DNA of 64,000 nucleotides from Paraburkholderia sp. BL21I4N1 (GCF_002973525.1 NZ_PVEN01000011.1:207286-271285); one strand, 5' to 3'; positions 16,812 through 25,630 are shown, counted from the stretch's first letter. Program-made: numbers and translations. The notes: a model not told the origin generated them from the sequence alone.

Positions 16812-18314
16812 ATGCCCCAGCCGGCCGCCAATAGTCTGCGCCGCACGCTGCTGCGGCGCCTCGCTGCTCCCCTTTCATTGCTCGCGCTGATGAGCGGCCT
16901 GATCGCTTACTGGCTGGCGTGGCAATACACGCAACACGTGGTCGACCGTTCGCTGGCCGACCTCGCCACTGCGATTTCCAAACAGATCCAGATTGCCGGA
17001 CCGGATGCACGCGTCACGGTGCCGCCGCTCGCGCAGGCCATGTTCTCCGATCCGACCGAAAATCTCGTCTATCGGATCAGCAACGGCGACACCGAAATCG
17101 CCGGCGACCATAATCTGCCGCTGCAAGGCACCAGCGTGCGCCGCATGCACTACGCCTATGTCTTCGAGACGCAACATGAGGGCACGACCGTGCGCGTTGC
17201 ACAGGTGCGCGTCGATCAGCCGAGCGGTAATCCGATCGTCGTCGAAGTCGGGCAGCCGGTGCATCACCGCTTCAGGATCGCCGCCGAGTTTCTGGTCGCG
17301 ATCATGATGCCGCTGCTATTGCTGCTGCTGGCCGGTTGGGTGATCGTGTGGCGTGTGGTGAATCAGCAGCTCAATCCGCTGACGGATTTGGCCGACTCGT
17401 TGAATCGCCAGACGCACACGTCGCTCGAACCGGTCGACGAAACCTATGTGCCGGTAGAAATCCGGCCACTAACCGGCGCGCTGAATGCGCTGCTCGATCG
17501 TCTGAAAACCGCGCTCGACGGACAGCGCAAATTCATCGCCGACGCCGCGCATCAGCTGCGTACGCCGCTCACCGCCGTCAAGCTGCATGCGGAGCAAGCT
17601 GCCGTGGCACGCGACCCGCAGCAGACGCTGACGGCCGTGCGTGAACTACGCGCCGCGGCCGACCGCGCGGTGCGGTTGTCGAATCAGTTACTGTCGCTTG
17701 CGCGCGCCGAGCCGGGTGAACAGGCAGCACGCTTCGTCAATGTCGACATGGCCGCGCTCGCGTTCGACACCGGCGCGGAATGGGTGCCGCGCGCACTGAC
17801 CTTCCAGGTCGACCTCGGCTTCCAGCGCCTCGACGACCCCGCCAATGCGCAACCGTTGATCGCGCGCGGCAATCCGGTGTTGTTGCACGAAGTGATCGCC
17901 AATCTGCTGGATAACGCGCTGAAGTACGTGCCGCCTTCGCGCTTCGACGGCGGACGTATCACCGTGACGGTGTCGCAAACGGTGATCGACGAATTGCGCA
18001 TGGCGGAAATCATCGTCGAAGACAACGGACCGGGCGTGCCCCTCACACAGCAAGCGGATCTGTTCAAGCGCTTCTTCCGCGGCGACGGTCAGGCCGAAGC
18101 CGGTGTCGACAGCGGCGCCGGTCTCGGCCTTGCGATCGTTCACGACATCATGGTGCTGCATCACGGCAGCGTGCATTACGAAGATGCGCCCGATGGCGGC
18201 GCACGTTTCATCGTGCGTATTCCGCTCGTGCCGATCACGGTGCAGAACGATCCGGTCGCCGACGAACGGCGTCCGGTAAAAAAATCGGCGCACTCGGCGC
18301 CGATCGACATCTAA
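16812..18314 (+). CDS. Sensor histidine kinase (TctE/QseC-like)
   Basis: 500-residue membrane kinase. TM1 is at about residues 21-38 and a periplasmic loop covers about 39-158. TM2 is at about 160-182 (very hydrophobic MMPLLLLLLAGWVIVW), followed by a HAMP-like linker. The H-box ADAAHQLRTPL carries His247, and the HATPase domain contains NLLDNALKYVPP, VEDNGPGVP and GAGLGLAIVHDI. No sensor motif reveals the stimulus. I start at MPQPAANSLRR because residues from the earlier in-frame ATG (16737) are not membrane-protein-like; neither has a good ribosome site. Partner of the regulator upstream. Confidence 0.92.
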   Translation: MPQPAANSLRRTLLRRLAAPLSLLALMSGLIAYWLAWQYTQHVVDRSLADLATAISKQIQIAGPDARVTVPPLAQAMFSDPTENLVYRISNGDTEIAGDHNLPLQGTSVRRMHYAYVFETQHEGTTVRVAQVRVDQPSGNPIVVEVGQPVHHRFRIAAEFLVAIMMPLLLLLLAGWVIVWRVVNQQLNPLTDLADSLNRQTHTSLEPVDETYVPVEIRPLTGALNALLDRLKTALDGQRKFIADAAHQLRTPLTAVKLHAEQAAVARDPQQTLTAVRELRAAADRAVRLSNQLLSLARAEPGEQAARFVNVDMAALAFDTGAEWVPRALTFQVDLGFQRLDDPANAQPLIARGNPVLLHEVIANLLDNALKYVPPSRFDGGRITVTVSQTVIDELRMAEIIVEDNGPGVPLTQQADLFKRFFRGDGQAEAGVDSGAGLGLAIVHDIMVLHHGSVHYEDAPDGGARFIVRIPLVPITVQNDPVADERRPVKKSAHSAPIDI

Positions 18315-18328
18315 GGTAGGGACAGTTC

Positions 18329-18382
18329 ACGCCGGCTGCCGCGCACTCACTCCAGTGAGCGAGCGCGGCAGCCGGCGTTTTC
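18329..18382 (+). terminator. Intrinsic terminator after the two-component system
   Basis: 15-bp perfect stem (18330-18344 with 18363-18377) plus an inner CTCAC/GTGAG helix, followed by TTTTCATTTC. It reaches the stop codon of the convergent SET gene, so it may also help end that transcript. Confidence 0.85.
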
Positions 18383-18887
18383 ATTTCTTCTTCGCTTTCC
18401 TGGTCGCTTTCTTCTCGGACTTGCCCTCGCCCTTCTCTTTCTCCGGCGGCGCCAGCATCGTGCCGCGGCACTTGCGCGCGCCGCAACGGCATTCGTATTC
18501 CTTCTTCAACTTCCGGGTCTGACGCGCGTCGATCACGAGGCCGTAGTCGTAAAACACTTCCTCGCCTTCCGCGATATCACGCAACGCGTGCACGTACACG
18601 TGACCGTCGAGTTCCTCGGCCTCGCAATTCGGTGCGCACGAGTGGTTGATCCAGCGCGCGCTGTTGCCGTCGACCTTGCCGTCGATCACCTTGCCGCTGT
18701 CGAGCGCGAAATAGAACGTGTGATTCGGTTCGGCCGGATTGTGCGGATGCCGACGCAGCGCTTCTTTCCAGGAGATCCGCTCGCCCTTGTATTCGATTAG
18801 CCGCTCGCCGGCTTTGATCGGTTCGATGGCAAACACGCCTTTGCCGTGCACACCCGAACGGCGCACGGCGATCCTGCGTGAACTCAT
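18381..18887 (-). CDS. SET-domain protein-lysine methyltransferase-like
   Basis: 168-residue protein with a complete SET domain. It opens RRIAVRRSGVHGKGVFA, followed by the cofactor/catalytic block RWINHSCAPNCEAEELDGHVYV, the catalytic Tyr region GEEVFYDYG, and a post-SET zinc motif CRCGARKCRG. The tail is very Lys-rich (about 20 residues: EKEKGEGKSEKKATRKAKKK), which could contact nucleic acid or be the substrate itself. The start at 18885-18887 has AAGGA 8 bp upstream. Family members methylate protein lysines using S-adenosylmethionine; the bacterial target is not known. Confidence 0.88.
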   Translation of the reverse strand: MSSRRIAVRRSGVHGKGVFAIEPIKAGERLIEYKGERISWKEALRRHPHNPAEPNHTFYFALDSGKVIDGKVDGNSARWINHSCAPNCEAEELDGHVYVHALRDIAEGEEVFYDYGLVIDARQTRKLKKEYECRCGARKCRGTMLAPPEKEKGEGKSEKKATRKAKKK

Positions 18888-18980
18888 TGAATGAATCCTT
18901 GTGAATAACGGGGATGAGGTCCGGCAGCCGCCGGACATGCCCGCGTCTGACGCGCTGCTTTTTTCCGACGCGGATAGCAA

Positions 18981-19005
18981 ACGCGGCGCCTTGCGAGCGC
19001 CGCGT
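18981..19005 (-). terminator. Possible weak terminator after the OYE gene
   Basis: 9-bp stem ACGCGGCGC/GCGCCGCGT (18981-18989 with 18997-19005), 102 bp after the - strand OYE stop, followed on that strand only by TTTGCT. Hairpin clear, T-run poor. Confidence 0.4.
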
Positions 19006-19106
19006 CGACTTGCGGCGCACCTACGCCACATCCGGCATCCTACACGCTCCAGACGGCTTCCTTCAACCGTCAAAAAGACGTGATCGTGTCACACGCGTCA
19101 CGCGCT

Positions 19107-20219
19107 TCAACGTTGTCCGAACGAAATGTCACCGAACAGCGCTTTTTGCTCGCGCGGTTGCGAACGCCAGTATTGCGGCGGCGCCTCGACCGTCGCGCCG
19201 AGTTGCGCCGCGGCGTGCCACGGCCAACGCGGGTTGTACAGCAACGCGCGGGCCAGTGCGATCAGATCGGCGTCGCCGGCTTCGATCAGTTGTTCGGCAT
19301 GAAGCGGGTCGGTGATCAGGCCCACGCCGATGGTGGTCAGCCCGGTGGCCTCCTTGACCGCCTTCGCGAAGGGAATCTGATAGCCGGGTTCGAGCGGAAT
19401 CTTCTGCAACGGCGAGACGCCACCGGACGACACGTCGATCCAGTCGCAGCCGCGCTTTTTCAGCTCTTGCGCGAACGCGATCGTGTCTTCCAGGGTCCAG
19501 CCGCCCTCCACCCAATCGGTTGCCGAGACGCGCACGCCGACTGGTTTGTCGGCGGGGAACGCGGCGCGCACGATGTCGAAAATTTCCAGCGGAAAACGCA
19601 TGCGGTTTTCGAGCGAACCGCCGTAGTCGTCGGTACGTTGGTTAGCGATCGGCGATAGGAATTGATGCAGCAGATAACCGTGCGCCGCATGCACTTCCAG
19701 ACCGTCGATGCCGAGACGCGCGGCACGCCGCGCGGAGGCTGCGAACGCTTCGCGAATCCGGTTCAGCGCGGGCGTATCGAGCGCCAGCGGCGGCTCTTCG
19801 CCGGCTTTGTGCGGCAGCGCCGACGGCGCATGCGGCAACCAGCCACCTTGCGACACCGGAATCAGTTGGCCACCTTCCCACGGTGCATGGCTCGATGCCT
19901 TGCGCCCGGCGTGCGACAACTGCATCGTCACCTTGATATGGGAATGCTTGCGGATCGCGGCCAGCACCGGCACGAGCGCGGCTTCGGTCGCGTCGTCCCA
20001 CAGGCCGAGATCGCCGGGGGTAATGCGGCCGTCCGGCTCGACCGAGGTCGCCTCGATGCACAACATGCCGGCGCCCGACAACGCCATGCTGCCGAGGTGG
20101 ATCATGTGCCACGCGGTGGCCTCGCCACGATCGGCGGAATACTGGCACATCGGGGACACGACGATACGATTGGGAAGCGTCACGCTACGCAGCGTGAGCG
20201 GGGAGAAAAGCGCGCTCAT
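19107..20219 (-). CDS. Old yellow enzyme-type NADH:flavin oxidoreductase (YqjM/XenA class)
   Basis: 370-residue FMN-dependent ene-reductase with a TIM barrel. Class-defining features are PMCQYSA with Cys25 (redox-tuning Cys of the YqjM/XenA class), QLSHAGRKAS, the substrate-binding HAAHGYLLHQFLSPIANQR, the DDYGGSLENRMRFPLE block, and phosphate-binding ITDPLHAEQLIEAGDADLIALARALLYNPRWPWHAA. It reduces activated C=C bonds of enones, nitro compounds or other electrophiles using NAD(P)H. The physiological substrate is unknown. Monocistronic. Confidence 0.93.
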   Translation of the reverse strand: MSALFSPLTLRSVTLPNRIVVSPMCQYSADRGEATAWHMIHLGSMALSGAGMLCIEATSVEPDGRITPGDLGLWDDATEAALVPVLAAIRKHSHIKVTMQLSHAGRKASSHAPWEGGQLIPVSQGGWLPHAPSALPHKAGEEPPLALDTPALNRIREAFAASARRAARLGIDGLEVHAAHGYLLHQFLSPIANQRTDDYGGSLENRMRFPLEIFDIVRAAFPADKPVGVRVSATDWVEGGWTLEDTIAFAQELKKRGCDWIDVSSGGVSPLQKIPLEPGYQIPFAKAVKEATGLTTIGVGLITDPLHAEQLIEAGDADLIALARALLYNPRWPWHAAAQLGATVEAPPQYWRSQPREQKALFGDISFGQR

Positions 20220-20300
20220 GGATGTCGCCCAGTAGAAACCCGAGAGCGATCGAGCATAGCACCGCGGCGGATTTACTGCAGACAGGGGCGGCTCGATCTT

Positions 20301-20339
20301 AGGGCTTAGGGCTTAGACCGTAGACCTCAGGGCTTAGGC
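20301..20339. repeat. Short degenerate AGGGCTT repeat
   Basis: Two head-to-tail copies of AGGGCTT at 20301-20314 and a third after a 14-bp gap, overlapping the stop codon region of the amidotransferase gene. Probably slippage; the gene's last codons (EPKP) fall in it. Confidence 0.5.
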
Positions 20340-21040
20340 TCGACCTGATCGAGCCACTCACCGAACATCCGGCAGGCGGCGGCTTCCAGTGCCGGACCGA
20401 ATTGCGCGGTTTCAGCCCGCAACTGGCGTGCATCGATACCATGGCCGACAAGCTCGCCGGCATTGCCGATCAGCCAGGGTTCGAAGCGATCCGTGCGAAT
20501 CTCCGGATGACATTGCAAACCGAGCACATGGTTGCCCCAACTGAACGCCTGGTTTTCGCAGGCCGGCGTGGAGGCAAGACGCGTGGCGTTGTCAGGAAGA
20601 TCGAAGGTATCGCCATGCCAATGCAGCATGGAGGTCTGCGCGGCGTCCAGATGACGCACCGGCGAAGCGCGACCGGCAACGGTCAGCGTGAGCGGTGTCC
20701 AGCCGAGTTCGGTATGGCCGGCGGGATACACCCGCGCGCCGAGCGCACGGGCGATCAGCTGAGCGCCGAGGCAGATGCCAAGCGTCGGTAAACCGGCGGC
20801 AATGCGCTTTTCGATCAGCGACAGCAGCGGCACGAGCGTCGGATAAAGCGCGTCGTCGGTGGCGCTGATCGGGCCGCCAAGTACCACCATCACCGATGCG
20901 GAAACCGGATTCGGCGCCTCGATACGGCCCAAGCCGACGTCGAGATAACGGACTGGACGGCCGCGCTCGCCGAGCACCAGCTCAAGACTACCCAGATCCT
21001 CGAAGTGCACATGGCGAATGGCCAGAACTTCGCGATTCAT
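20327..21040 (-). CDS. Class I glutamine amidotransferase-like protein
   Basis: 237 residues, a stand-alone GATase1 domain of the GuaA-like type. The nucleophile is Cys90 in GICLGAQLIA, and the His-Glu pair is in LQCHPEI. The oxyanion strand MVVLGGP is also present. Such proteins hydrolyse glutamine or act on gamma-glutamyl compounds; the partner or substrate is not evident. Transcribed with the same polarity as the OYE gene, 107 bp upstream of it. Confidence 0.88.
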   Translation of the reverse strand: MNREVLAIRHVHFEDLGSLELVLGERGRPVRYLDVGLGRIEAPNPVSASVMVVLGGPISATDDALYPTLVPLLSLIEKRIAAGLPTLGICLGAQLIARALGARVYPAGHTELGWTPLTLTVAGRASPVRHLDAAQTSMLHWHGDTFDLPDNATRLASTPACENQAFSWGNHVLGLQCHPEIRTDRFEPWLIGNAGELVGHGIDARQLRAETAQFGPALEAAACRMFGEWLDQVEPKP

Positions 21041-21162
21041 CGGCCTGACCCACCTTCAGGTTGACTAAAGACTTGCCGCTAGCGGCGCCTAGCCGCTCGG
21101 GGTGGCTCAACCCGCCCCAAGCCGGCTTGGCAGTGTAGCGGATTGTTCCGGAAGAAACCGCC

Positions 21163-21801
21163 TTACTGGGCGAAGATCTTCCAGGTCTTTTTCTGGGTAG
21201 CGACGTCGGCGATTTCGTAGACCGAGCAATCCAGACGGACGTTCGTGTCCGACATGTTCATGTCGAGCAGCGAGCAGTGATGCGGCGTCTTCTTCGGATT
21301 CTTGCTGGGTTCGAAGTGCGCGCAGCTTAGGCACATGCGATGCGGCGGAATCGTGCCTTGCGCTTCCAGCTGATGGACCGTCTTGAGCAACGTGCGGTAG
21401 AACACCGACTGCTCGTCGTCACGCAGCGTGCCAACCGCCTTCGCGAGGAAGTCAGGCCATTGTGCGGCGCGCTTCGCAGCGGTCCGGCCACGTGCGGTCA
21501 GACGAACCGCGAGGGCGCGGCCGTCGTCGAGCGCGCGGCGCTTTTCGACCAGACCCTTGGTTTCGAGCGTGCTGACGGCGTCGCTCGTGGTCGCCGCGGT
21601 CAGGGCCGTTTCACGGGCGATTTCGCCGAGGCGCATCGGGCCTTTGCGTTGCATCAGCAGGACGAGAATTTCGCCTTGCGTCGGGGTGAGACCCGCGCCT
21701 TCGGCCCATTCCCAAGCCTGGCTTCGCATCGCCGTGCTCAATCGCAAGAGGCTGTGGGTCACCCGCCCGGCTGCCTGTTCTCCGTATACGCCTTCGCTCA
21801 T
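21163..21801 (-). CDS. MarR-family regulator with C-terminal cysteine-rich extension
   Basis: 212 residues. Residues 1-150 form a MarR winged helix (LTPTQGEILVLLMQRKGPMRLGEIARETALTAATTSDAVSTLETKGLVEKRRALDDGRALAVRLT in sequence). Unusually, a further 60 residues follow with four cysteines, Cys157, Cys160, Cys176 and Cys192, spaced C-x2-C-x15-C-x15-C with His residues nearby (CLSCAHF, HHCSLL). This looks like a metal or Fe-S site and suggests redox or metal sensing. Standard MarR proteins are about 140-160 residues. The gene faces a 539-bp intergenic region. Confidence 0.88.
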   Translation of the reverse strand: MSEGVYGEQAAGRVTHSLLRLSTAMRSQAWEWAEGAGLTPTQGEILVLLMQRKGPMRLGEIARETALTAATTSDAVSTLETKGLVEKRRALDDGRALAVRLTARGRTAAKRAAQWPDFLAKAVGTLRDDEQSVFYRTLLKTVHQLEAQGTIPPHRMCLSCAHFEPSKNPKKTPHHCSLLDMNMSDTNVRLDCSVYEIADVATQKKTWKIFAQ

Positions 21802-22340
21802 AATCTTCGATTCGTTTATTTACAGCTTTGGTTCACGACCGGCGACTTGCTCGCCGACCGCGCCCGCGGCCTGTGGGGGTAGCCTTGCCCAACTGCGGAC
21901 AAGACGGTTTCTACTATCTCAAAAATTTGCCGCTTGATCACAGCCAAGGCAGCGAAAACGACATTCTATGCGAGAGCGGCGAATCGTACAGCTAACTTAT
22001 CCAAGGCAAGCTGTGGATAACCACGGGAAAACCTGGGGACGGCTTGTGTACCGATTCTTGATAAGCATCCAGGCTGTCTTTTCGCCTGCTGAAGTTGTCC
22101 TCGTATTCCGGCGTCGATGCGCTCGCGTTCCATCCAGTTATGGTTTACGCAGCGCGTTGACTTTGCAGGGAATTATTCAGTTGTCCACAGGCCTGGGCGA
22201 AGCTTGTTAACTATTACTACCTTGGTATACGTTAACTTTATAAAAACCTAAGACTCGTGCCGCTGGAAAAATAAATTACATAAAAAAACCCGCACGAGGC
22301 GGGTTTCCTTACGGTTTGACGTAAGCCGTTCCGTGCCCGA
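21802..22340. other. Intergenic region with DnaA boxes and terminator
   Basis: 539 bp, relatively AT-rich for this genome, without a convincing gene. It holds a perfect DnaA box (TGTGGATAA, 22012-22020), a one-mismatch box (TTGTCCACA, 22181-22189), two GTTAAC sites (22206, 22231) and the YbdK terminator near its right end. It resembles the larger region at 24775-25630. Confidence 0.5.
22286..22306 (-). terminator. Intrinsic terminator of the ybdK gene
   Basis: 8-bp stem AAACCCGC/GCGGGTTT with a 5-nt loop, followed on the - strand by a T-run, 35 bp after the stop. Confidence 0.9.
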
Positions 22341-23456
22341 CTAGGCTCGCCATTGCAGACATTGCTGACGGACAGCTTCGTGCAAGGATTTTTCTTTGTC
22401 GAACACGCCACGCAACCAGGTCGCGTCGTTCACCTGGCCTCGCGCAATGGCGCCGATCTCGGCCAGCGCATTACCCGAACCCAATGCTTCGGCATGCGGT
22501 GCAATCAGATCGAGCGTTTCGAGTATGTCTTCGGAAATCGTCTTGCGTTCGCCGGTTTGCGGATTGATGCAGGTGCCGGCCAGACCGAAGCGGCACGCTT
22601 CGAAGCGGTTGAAGGTGTAGACGAGGTAATCGTCTTCCTGCGGCGTGATCGGTTTGTCGAGCAACAGGTGCCGCGCCAGCGTCTGGATGTAGCAGGCAAT
22701 CGCCGCCGCGCGATCCACCGATAGCGGCGTATCCATCACGCGTACTTCGATCGTGCCGAAACCTGGTTTCGGTCGAATGTCCCAGTAGAAATCTTTCATG
22801 CTGTTGACCACGCCCGTGTGGACCATCTTCGAGAAATATTCCTCGAAGCTGTCCCACGTCAGCACGAATGGCGCGCGGCCCGACAGCGGGAACGCGAACA
22901 CGGAATTCAGGCGTGCCGAATGAAAACCGGTGTCGACGCCCTGCACGAACGGCGACGAAGCGGACAACGCGATGAAATGCGGAATGAAGCGCGACATGGA
23001 ATGAAGCAGATACAGCGCGCTGTTCGGATCCGGACAGCCGATATGCACGTGCTGCCCGAACACCGTGAATTGCTTGGCCAGATAGCCGTACAGCTCGGAA
23101 AGATACTGAAAGCGCGGCGTGTCGACGATCTGCCGTTCGCTCCATTGCTGGAAAGCATGTGTGCCGCCGCCGCACAAACCAACGTTCAGATGATCCGCCG
23201 CGGACACCAGCGTGTCGCGAATCTTGCGCAAATCGGTGACGGCCTGCTCGTGCGTCGTGCAGATACCCGTCGAGAGTTCGATCATGCTTTCGGTGATTTC
23301 CGGCGTGATGTTGCCGGGAATTTTTTCGTCCTTGATGAGACGCAGCAGATCCGAGCCAGCTTTGGTCAGATCATAGTCGTGCGTGTTGACGATCTGCATC
23401 TCGAGTTCGACACCGAAGGTGAACGGTTTCGAATCGATGAAGGGTTCGAGCGACAT
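22341..23456 (-). CDS. ybdK: YbdK-type carboxylate-amine ligase (GCS2 family)
   Basis: 371-residue ATP-dependent ligase. It starts FTFGVELEMQIVNTHDYDL, the nucleotide/metal-binding opening of the GCS2 family. It continues with EITESMIELSTGICTTHEQ, FGQHVHIGCPDPNSALYLL and KPGFGTIEVRVMDTP, all conserved in YbdK. E. coli YbdK has weak gamma-glutamylcysteine ligase activity, so a glutathione-like or other carboxylate-amine product is possible. A true gshA of a different family lies at 49.1 kb, so this is not needed for glutathione. It is downstream of the antiporter gene with a 112-bp gap. Confidence 0.92.
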   Translation of the reverse strand: MSLEPFIDSKPFTFGVELEMQIVNTHDYDLTKAGSDLLRLIKDEKIPGNITPEITESMIELSTGICTTHEQAVTDLRKIRDTLVSAADHLNVGLCGGGTHAFQQWSERQIVDTPRFQYLSELYGYLAKQFTVFGQHVHIGCPDPNSALYLLHSMSRFIPHFIALSASSPFVQGVDTGFHSARLNSVFAFPLSGRAPFVLTWDSFEEYFSKMVHTGVVNSMKDFYWDIRPKPGFGTIEVRVMDTPLSVDRAAAIACYIQTLARHLLLDKPITPQEDDYLVYTFNRFEACRFGLAGTCINPQTGERKTISEDILETLDLIAPHAEALGSGNALAEIGAIARGQVNDATWLRGVFDKEKSLHEAVRQQCLQWRA

Positions 23457-23568
23457 AGCGTCCCCTGTGTCAGTCGGCTGGGAAGTTGTCGCCTGCCCAG
23501 CCGTTTTTGAATCGAATAACTCGAGTAAGTCGAATCAGACGGATGAAATATCGAGTAGCGCCGTGCGC

Positions 23569-24774
23569 TTACTCTTCACGCCGCTCGGCCACCAGCGCGA
23601 GACTGCGATAGACGAGCCACGGCCCGAGAATCTGCAGCACGAAAATCGAACACATCACGATCGCGCGCAGTTGCGGATCGAAATTCGGATACAGGTTGTA
23701 GGTGTCGTCGACCAGCAGATACGCGAGCGCCGACATGGGCGACAACGATAAACCGAGCGCTATGCCCTGCTTCCAGTTCAAGCCGCTCGGTTTCGCGAAG
23801 GCCAGCACGCCAACCAGTTTCGCCACCAGACGAGCAACGATCAGGCCCAATGCCGCCACGCCACCCAGCGCGATATCTTTCCATTCGAACGAAGTCAGCG
23901 TCAGCACGAACAGAATCACAGTCAGCAACCAGCCGGCAGTGCCGAAATGTTCCGGCCACAACTGCGGACGCGCTTCATGATTTTTCACGATGATGCCGGC
24001 CGCGAGCAGCGCCAGAATCGTCGACAGCTTGAACAGATGCGCGATCGCGATCGCCAGCAACACCAGGCCGAACAGCGCAACAAACGAGTGCTCGTCCTGC
24101 ATGTTCAGACGGCGATAAAAAAACGTGCAGGTACGCGCCAGCAGATAGGCGAGCACAAGCGAGCCGACCAGCAGATACAGCGGTTGCAGGATGGTGGCGA
24201 AAACATTGCCGTAAGCCTCCTGATGCAGCCAGCTCGACACGAGCTTTTCGATCACCACGGCGTACATGCTGTTCAACGCGGTCAAGGTCAGCATGCGTTG
24301 CGTGACCTGGCCTTCCGCGCGCAATTCCGTTTTGAGCTGGATCACCATCGCGGGGGAAGTCGCCATCGCGATCGCGGCGAGCACCGTTGCGACGATCACC
24401 GGCACGTTCAGCAACAGCAAAACCGGCAACACCAGCGCGAACGTCAGCGTCGCTTCCGCCACGCTCGACAGGATCAGCCACGGGTTGCGGCGGATCCAGC
24501 GCAAATCGAGCCGGCTGCCGAGTTCGAACAACAGCAAGCCGAGCGCGACGTCGAGCAAAGGTCGCGCGGCACTGGCGGAATCGGCGTCGATCACGCCCGA
24601 ACCGGCCGCGCCGGCGACGAGACCAATCACCGCATAGCCGGAAATGCGTGGCAGACGCCATGCGCGAAAACACAGCTCACCGCACAGACCAGCGGCAAGC
24701 AAGGCGAGACCCGCCCAAAAAATGGCGTCGGGTGCGAGAGGCCAGGCTGGGAAGAATGAAAACGCCGACTTCAT
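23569..24774 (-). CDS. Cation:proton antiporter (Kef/CPA2 family)
   Basis: 401-residue inner-membrane protein with about 11-12 hydrophobic segments and no soluble nucleotide-binding (RCK/TrkA) domain. The N-terminal segment GLALLAAGLCGELCFRAWRL and the central TSPAMVIQLKTELRAEGQ region are Kef-like, exchanging K+ or Na+ for H+. The start MKSAFSFF at 24774 has GGAG upstream and begins directly before the first TM; the longer frame adds a Cys/Arg-rich stretch and is rejected. It borders the putative origin region and points away from it. Confidence 0.88.
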   Translation of the reverse strand: MKSAFSFFPAWPLAPDAIFWAGLALLAAGLCGELCFRAWRLPRISGYAVIGLVAGAAGSGVIDADSASAARPLLDVALGLLLFELGSRLDLRWIRRNPWLILSSVAEATLTFALVLPVLLLLNVPVIVATVLAAIAMATSPAMVIQLKTELRAEGQVTQRMLTLTALNSMYAVVIEKLVSSWLHQEAYGNVFATILQPLYLLVGSLVLAYLLARTCTFFYRRLNMQDEHSFVALFGLVLLAIAIAHLFKLSTILALLAAGIIVKNHEARPQLWPEHFGTAGWLLTVILFVLTLTSFEWKDIALGGVAALGLIVARLVAKLVGVLAFAKPSGLNWKQGIALGLSLSPMSALAYLLVDDTYNLYPNFDPQLRAIVMCSIFVLQILGPWLVYRSLALVAERREE

Positions 24775-25393
24775 CGTGATGGGTTCTCCTTGGCAGCAAC
24801 GGCAGGCGACACGAACCGGCGCGAACACCGGCGAGCGGGCGGGCGCATGAAGCGCTCACAGTCGCGATCGCTTCGCGTGACCCGCGTTGCGAGTTTTTCG
24901 ACGATCGGATGATCTGAATGCACCGCAGCCGCTGGGAGCCCGGCGCATTCCTGAGTGCGGCCGTAGCAACCGGCTCGGCACGGTGAAGAACGCCGGCGAC
25001 TTTGAATCAGATTCTGATTGACCGGCACCGTTCCGTTGCAGCGTCTGCCGCTAGAGGCGAGGCACGACGCGGAAAAGAACGGCGATTGTGCCATAGCTTT
25101 TTCAGAGTTAACCGAAAAGGCGCGAACATGCAGGGAAAACGGTAAAAACGTACGTTATCTCCACCTCATGAGGAAAAAGCGACCGTTTTGAGATGTGCTT
25201 GGGGCGTCTGGATGTTCAGCTTGAAGCGGAGAGATGTGTTTTTCGGGAAGGTTAACCGAGATTTTTTTGGCGGCTTGGGAGGCCATTGGGCCCGGCTTTT
25301 CGATGACGACCGCTTTCCAGCTCGGCTCGGTCTTTCTGTTTACAGGTTTACCGTATGTATACGTAGTAACAGTTAACAAGCTGCCTCGGTTTC

Positions 25394-25402
25394 TGTGGAT
25401 AA
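25394..25402 (-). promoter_or_regulatory. DnaA box (perfect)
   Basis: TGTGGATAA, reverse complement of TTATCCACA, in the non-coding region. Confidence 0.6.
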
Positions 25403-25482
25403 CTCTTGTTTACCGAAACGAATCATCAGCTTGCCGACGGCATAACCCGATGCACAGCTTGTGCGGGAGCGGCGGGTATACA

Positions 25483-25524
25483 GGGGTAACTTTTGGCGAT
25501 TTTCGTCGGCGGCAAAGTTACCCC
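25483..25524. repeat. 11-bp inverted repeat in the candidate origin
   Basis: Arms GGGGTAACTTT (25483-25493) and AAAGTTACCCC (25514-25524), 20-bp spacer, no T-run, so not a typical terminator. Confidence 0.7.
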
Positions 25525-25573
25525 GTTTACGTCCACAACGGTTCCACATGAGTTTCGCTGGTTTACCGCAAGC

Positions 25574-25607
25574 TTATCCACAGGTTCTGGTGGATAACTT
25601 ATCCACC
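25574..25607. promoter_or_regulatory. Cluster of three DnaA boxes
   Basis: TTATCCACA (25574-25582, perfect), GGTGGATAA (25589-25597, reverse orientation, one mismatch) and TTATCCACC (25599-25607, one mismatch), 24 bp before the mnmC stop codon. Confidence 0.6.
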
Positions 25608-25630
25608 GGTTAACACGGCTCGACGCGCGG

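Larger units (their letters stand above)
24775..25630. other. 856-bp non-coding region, candidate replication origin (oriC)
   Basis: The largest gene-free stretch here. Its right half is AT-rich for this genome and contains perfect DnaA boxes at 25394-25402 and 25574-25582, one-mismatch boxes at 25589-25597 and 25599-25607 (three boxes within 34 bp), an 11-bp inverted repeat GGGGTAACTTT at 25483-25493 with its complement at 25514-25524, repeated GTTTACCG motifs (near 25346, 25409, 25561) and repeated GTTAAC (near 25250, 25371, 25608, 25630). Gene orientation tends to diverge from it: 17 of 23 genes to the left run leftward and 21 of 36 to the right run rightward. dnaA is not in this window, so origin function is inference. 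Confidence 0.5.

Noticed and set aside
20301..20339. Telomere-like AGGGCTT repeats
   Set aside because: Only three imperfect copies in a gene's 3' end; replication slippage explains them.
25234..25551. Short frames inside the candidate origin region
   Set aside because: No ribosome sites, atypical codon use, and they overlap DnaA boxes and repeats.
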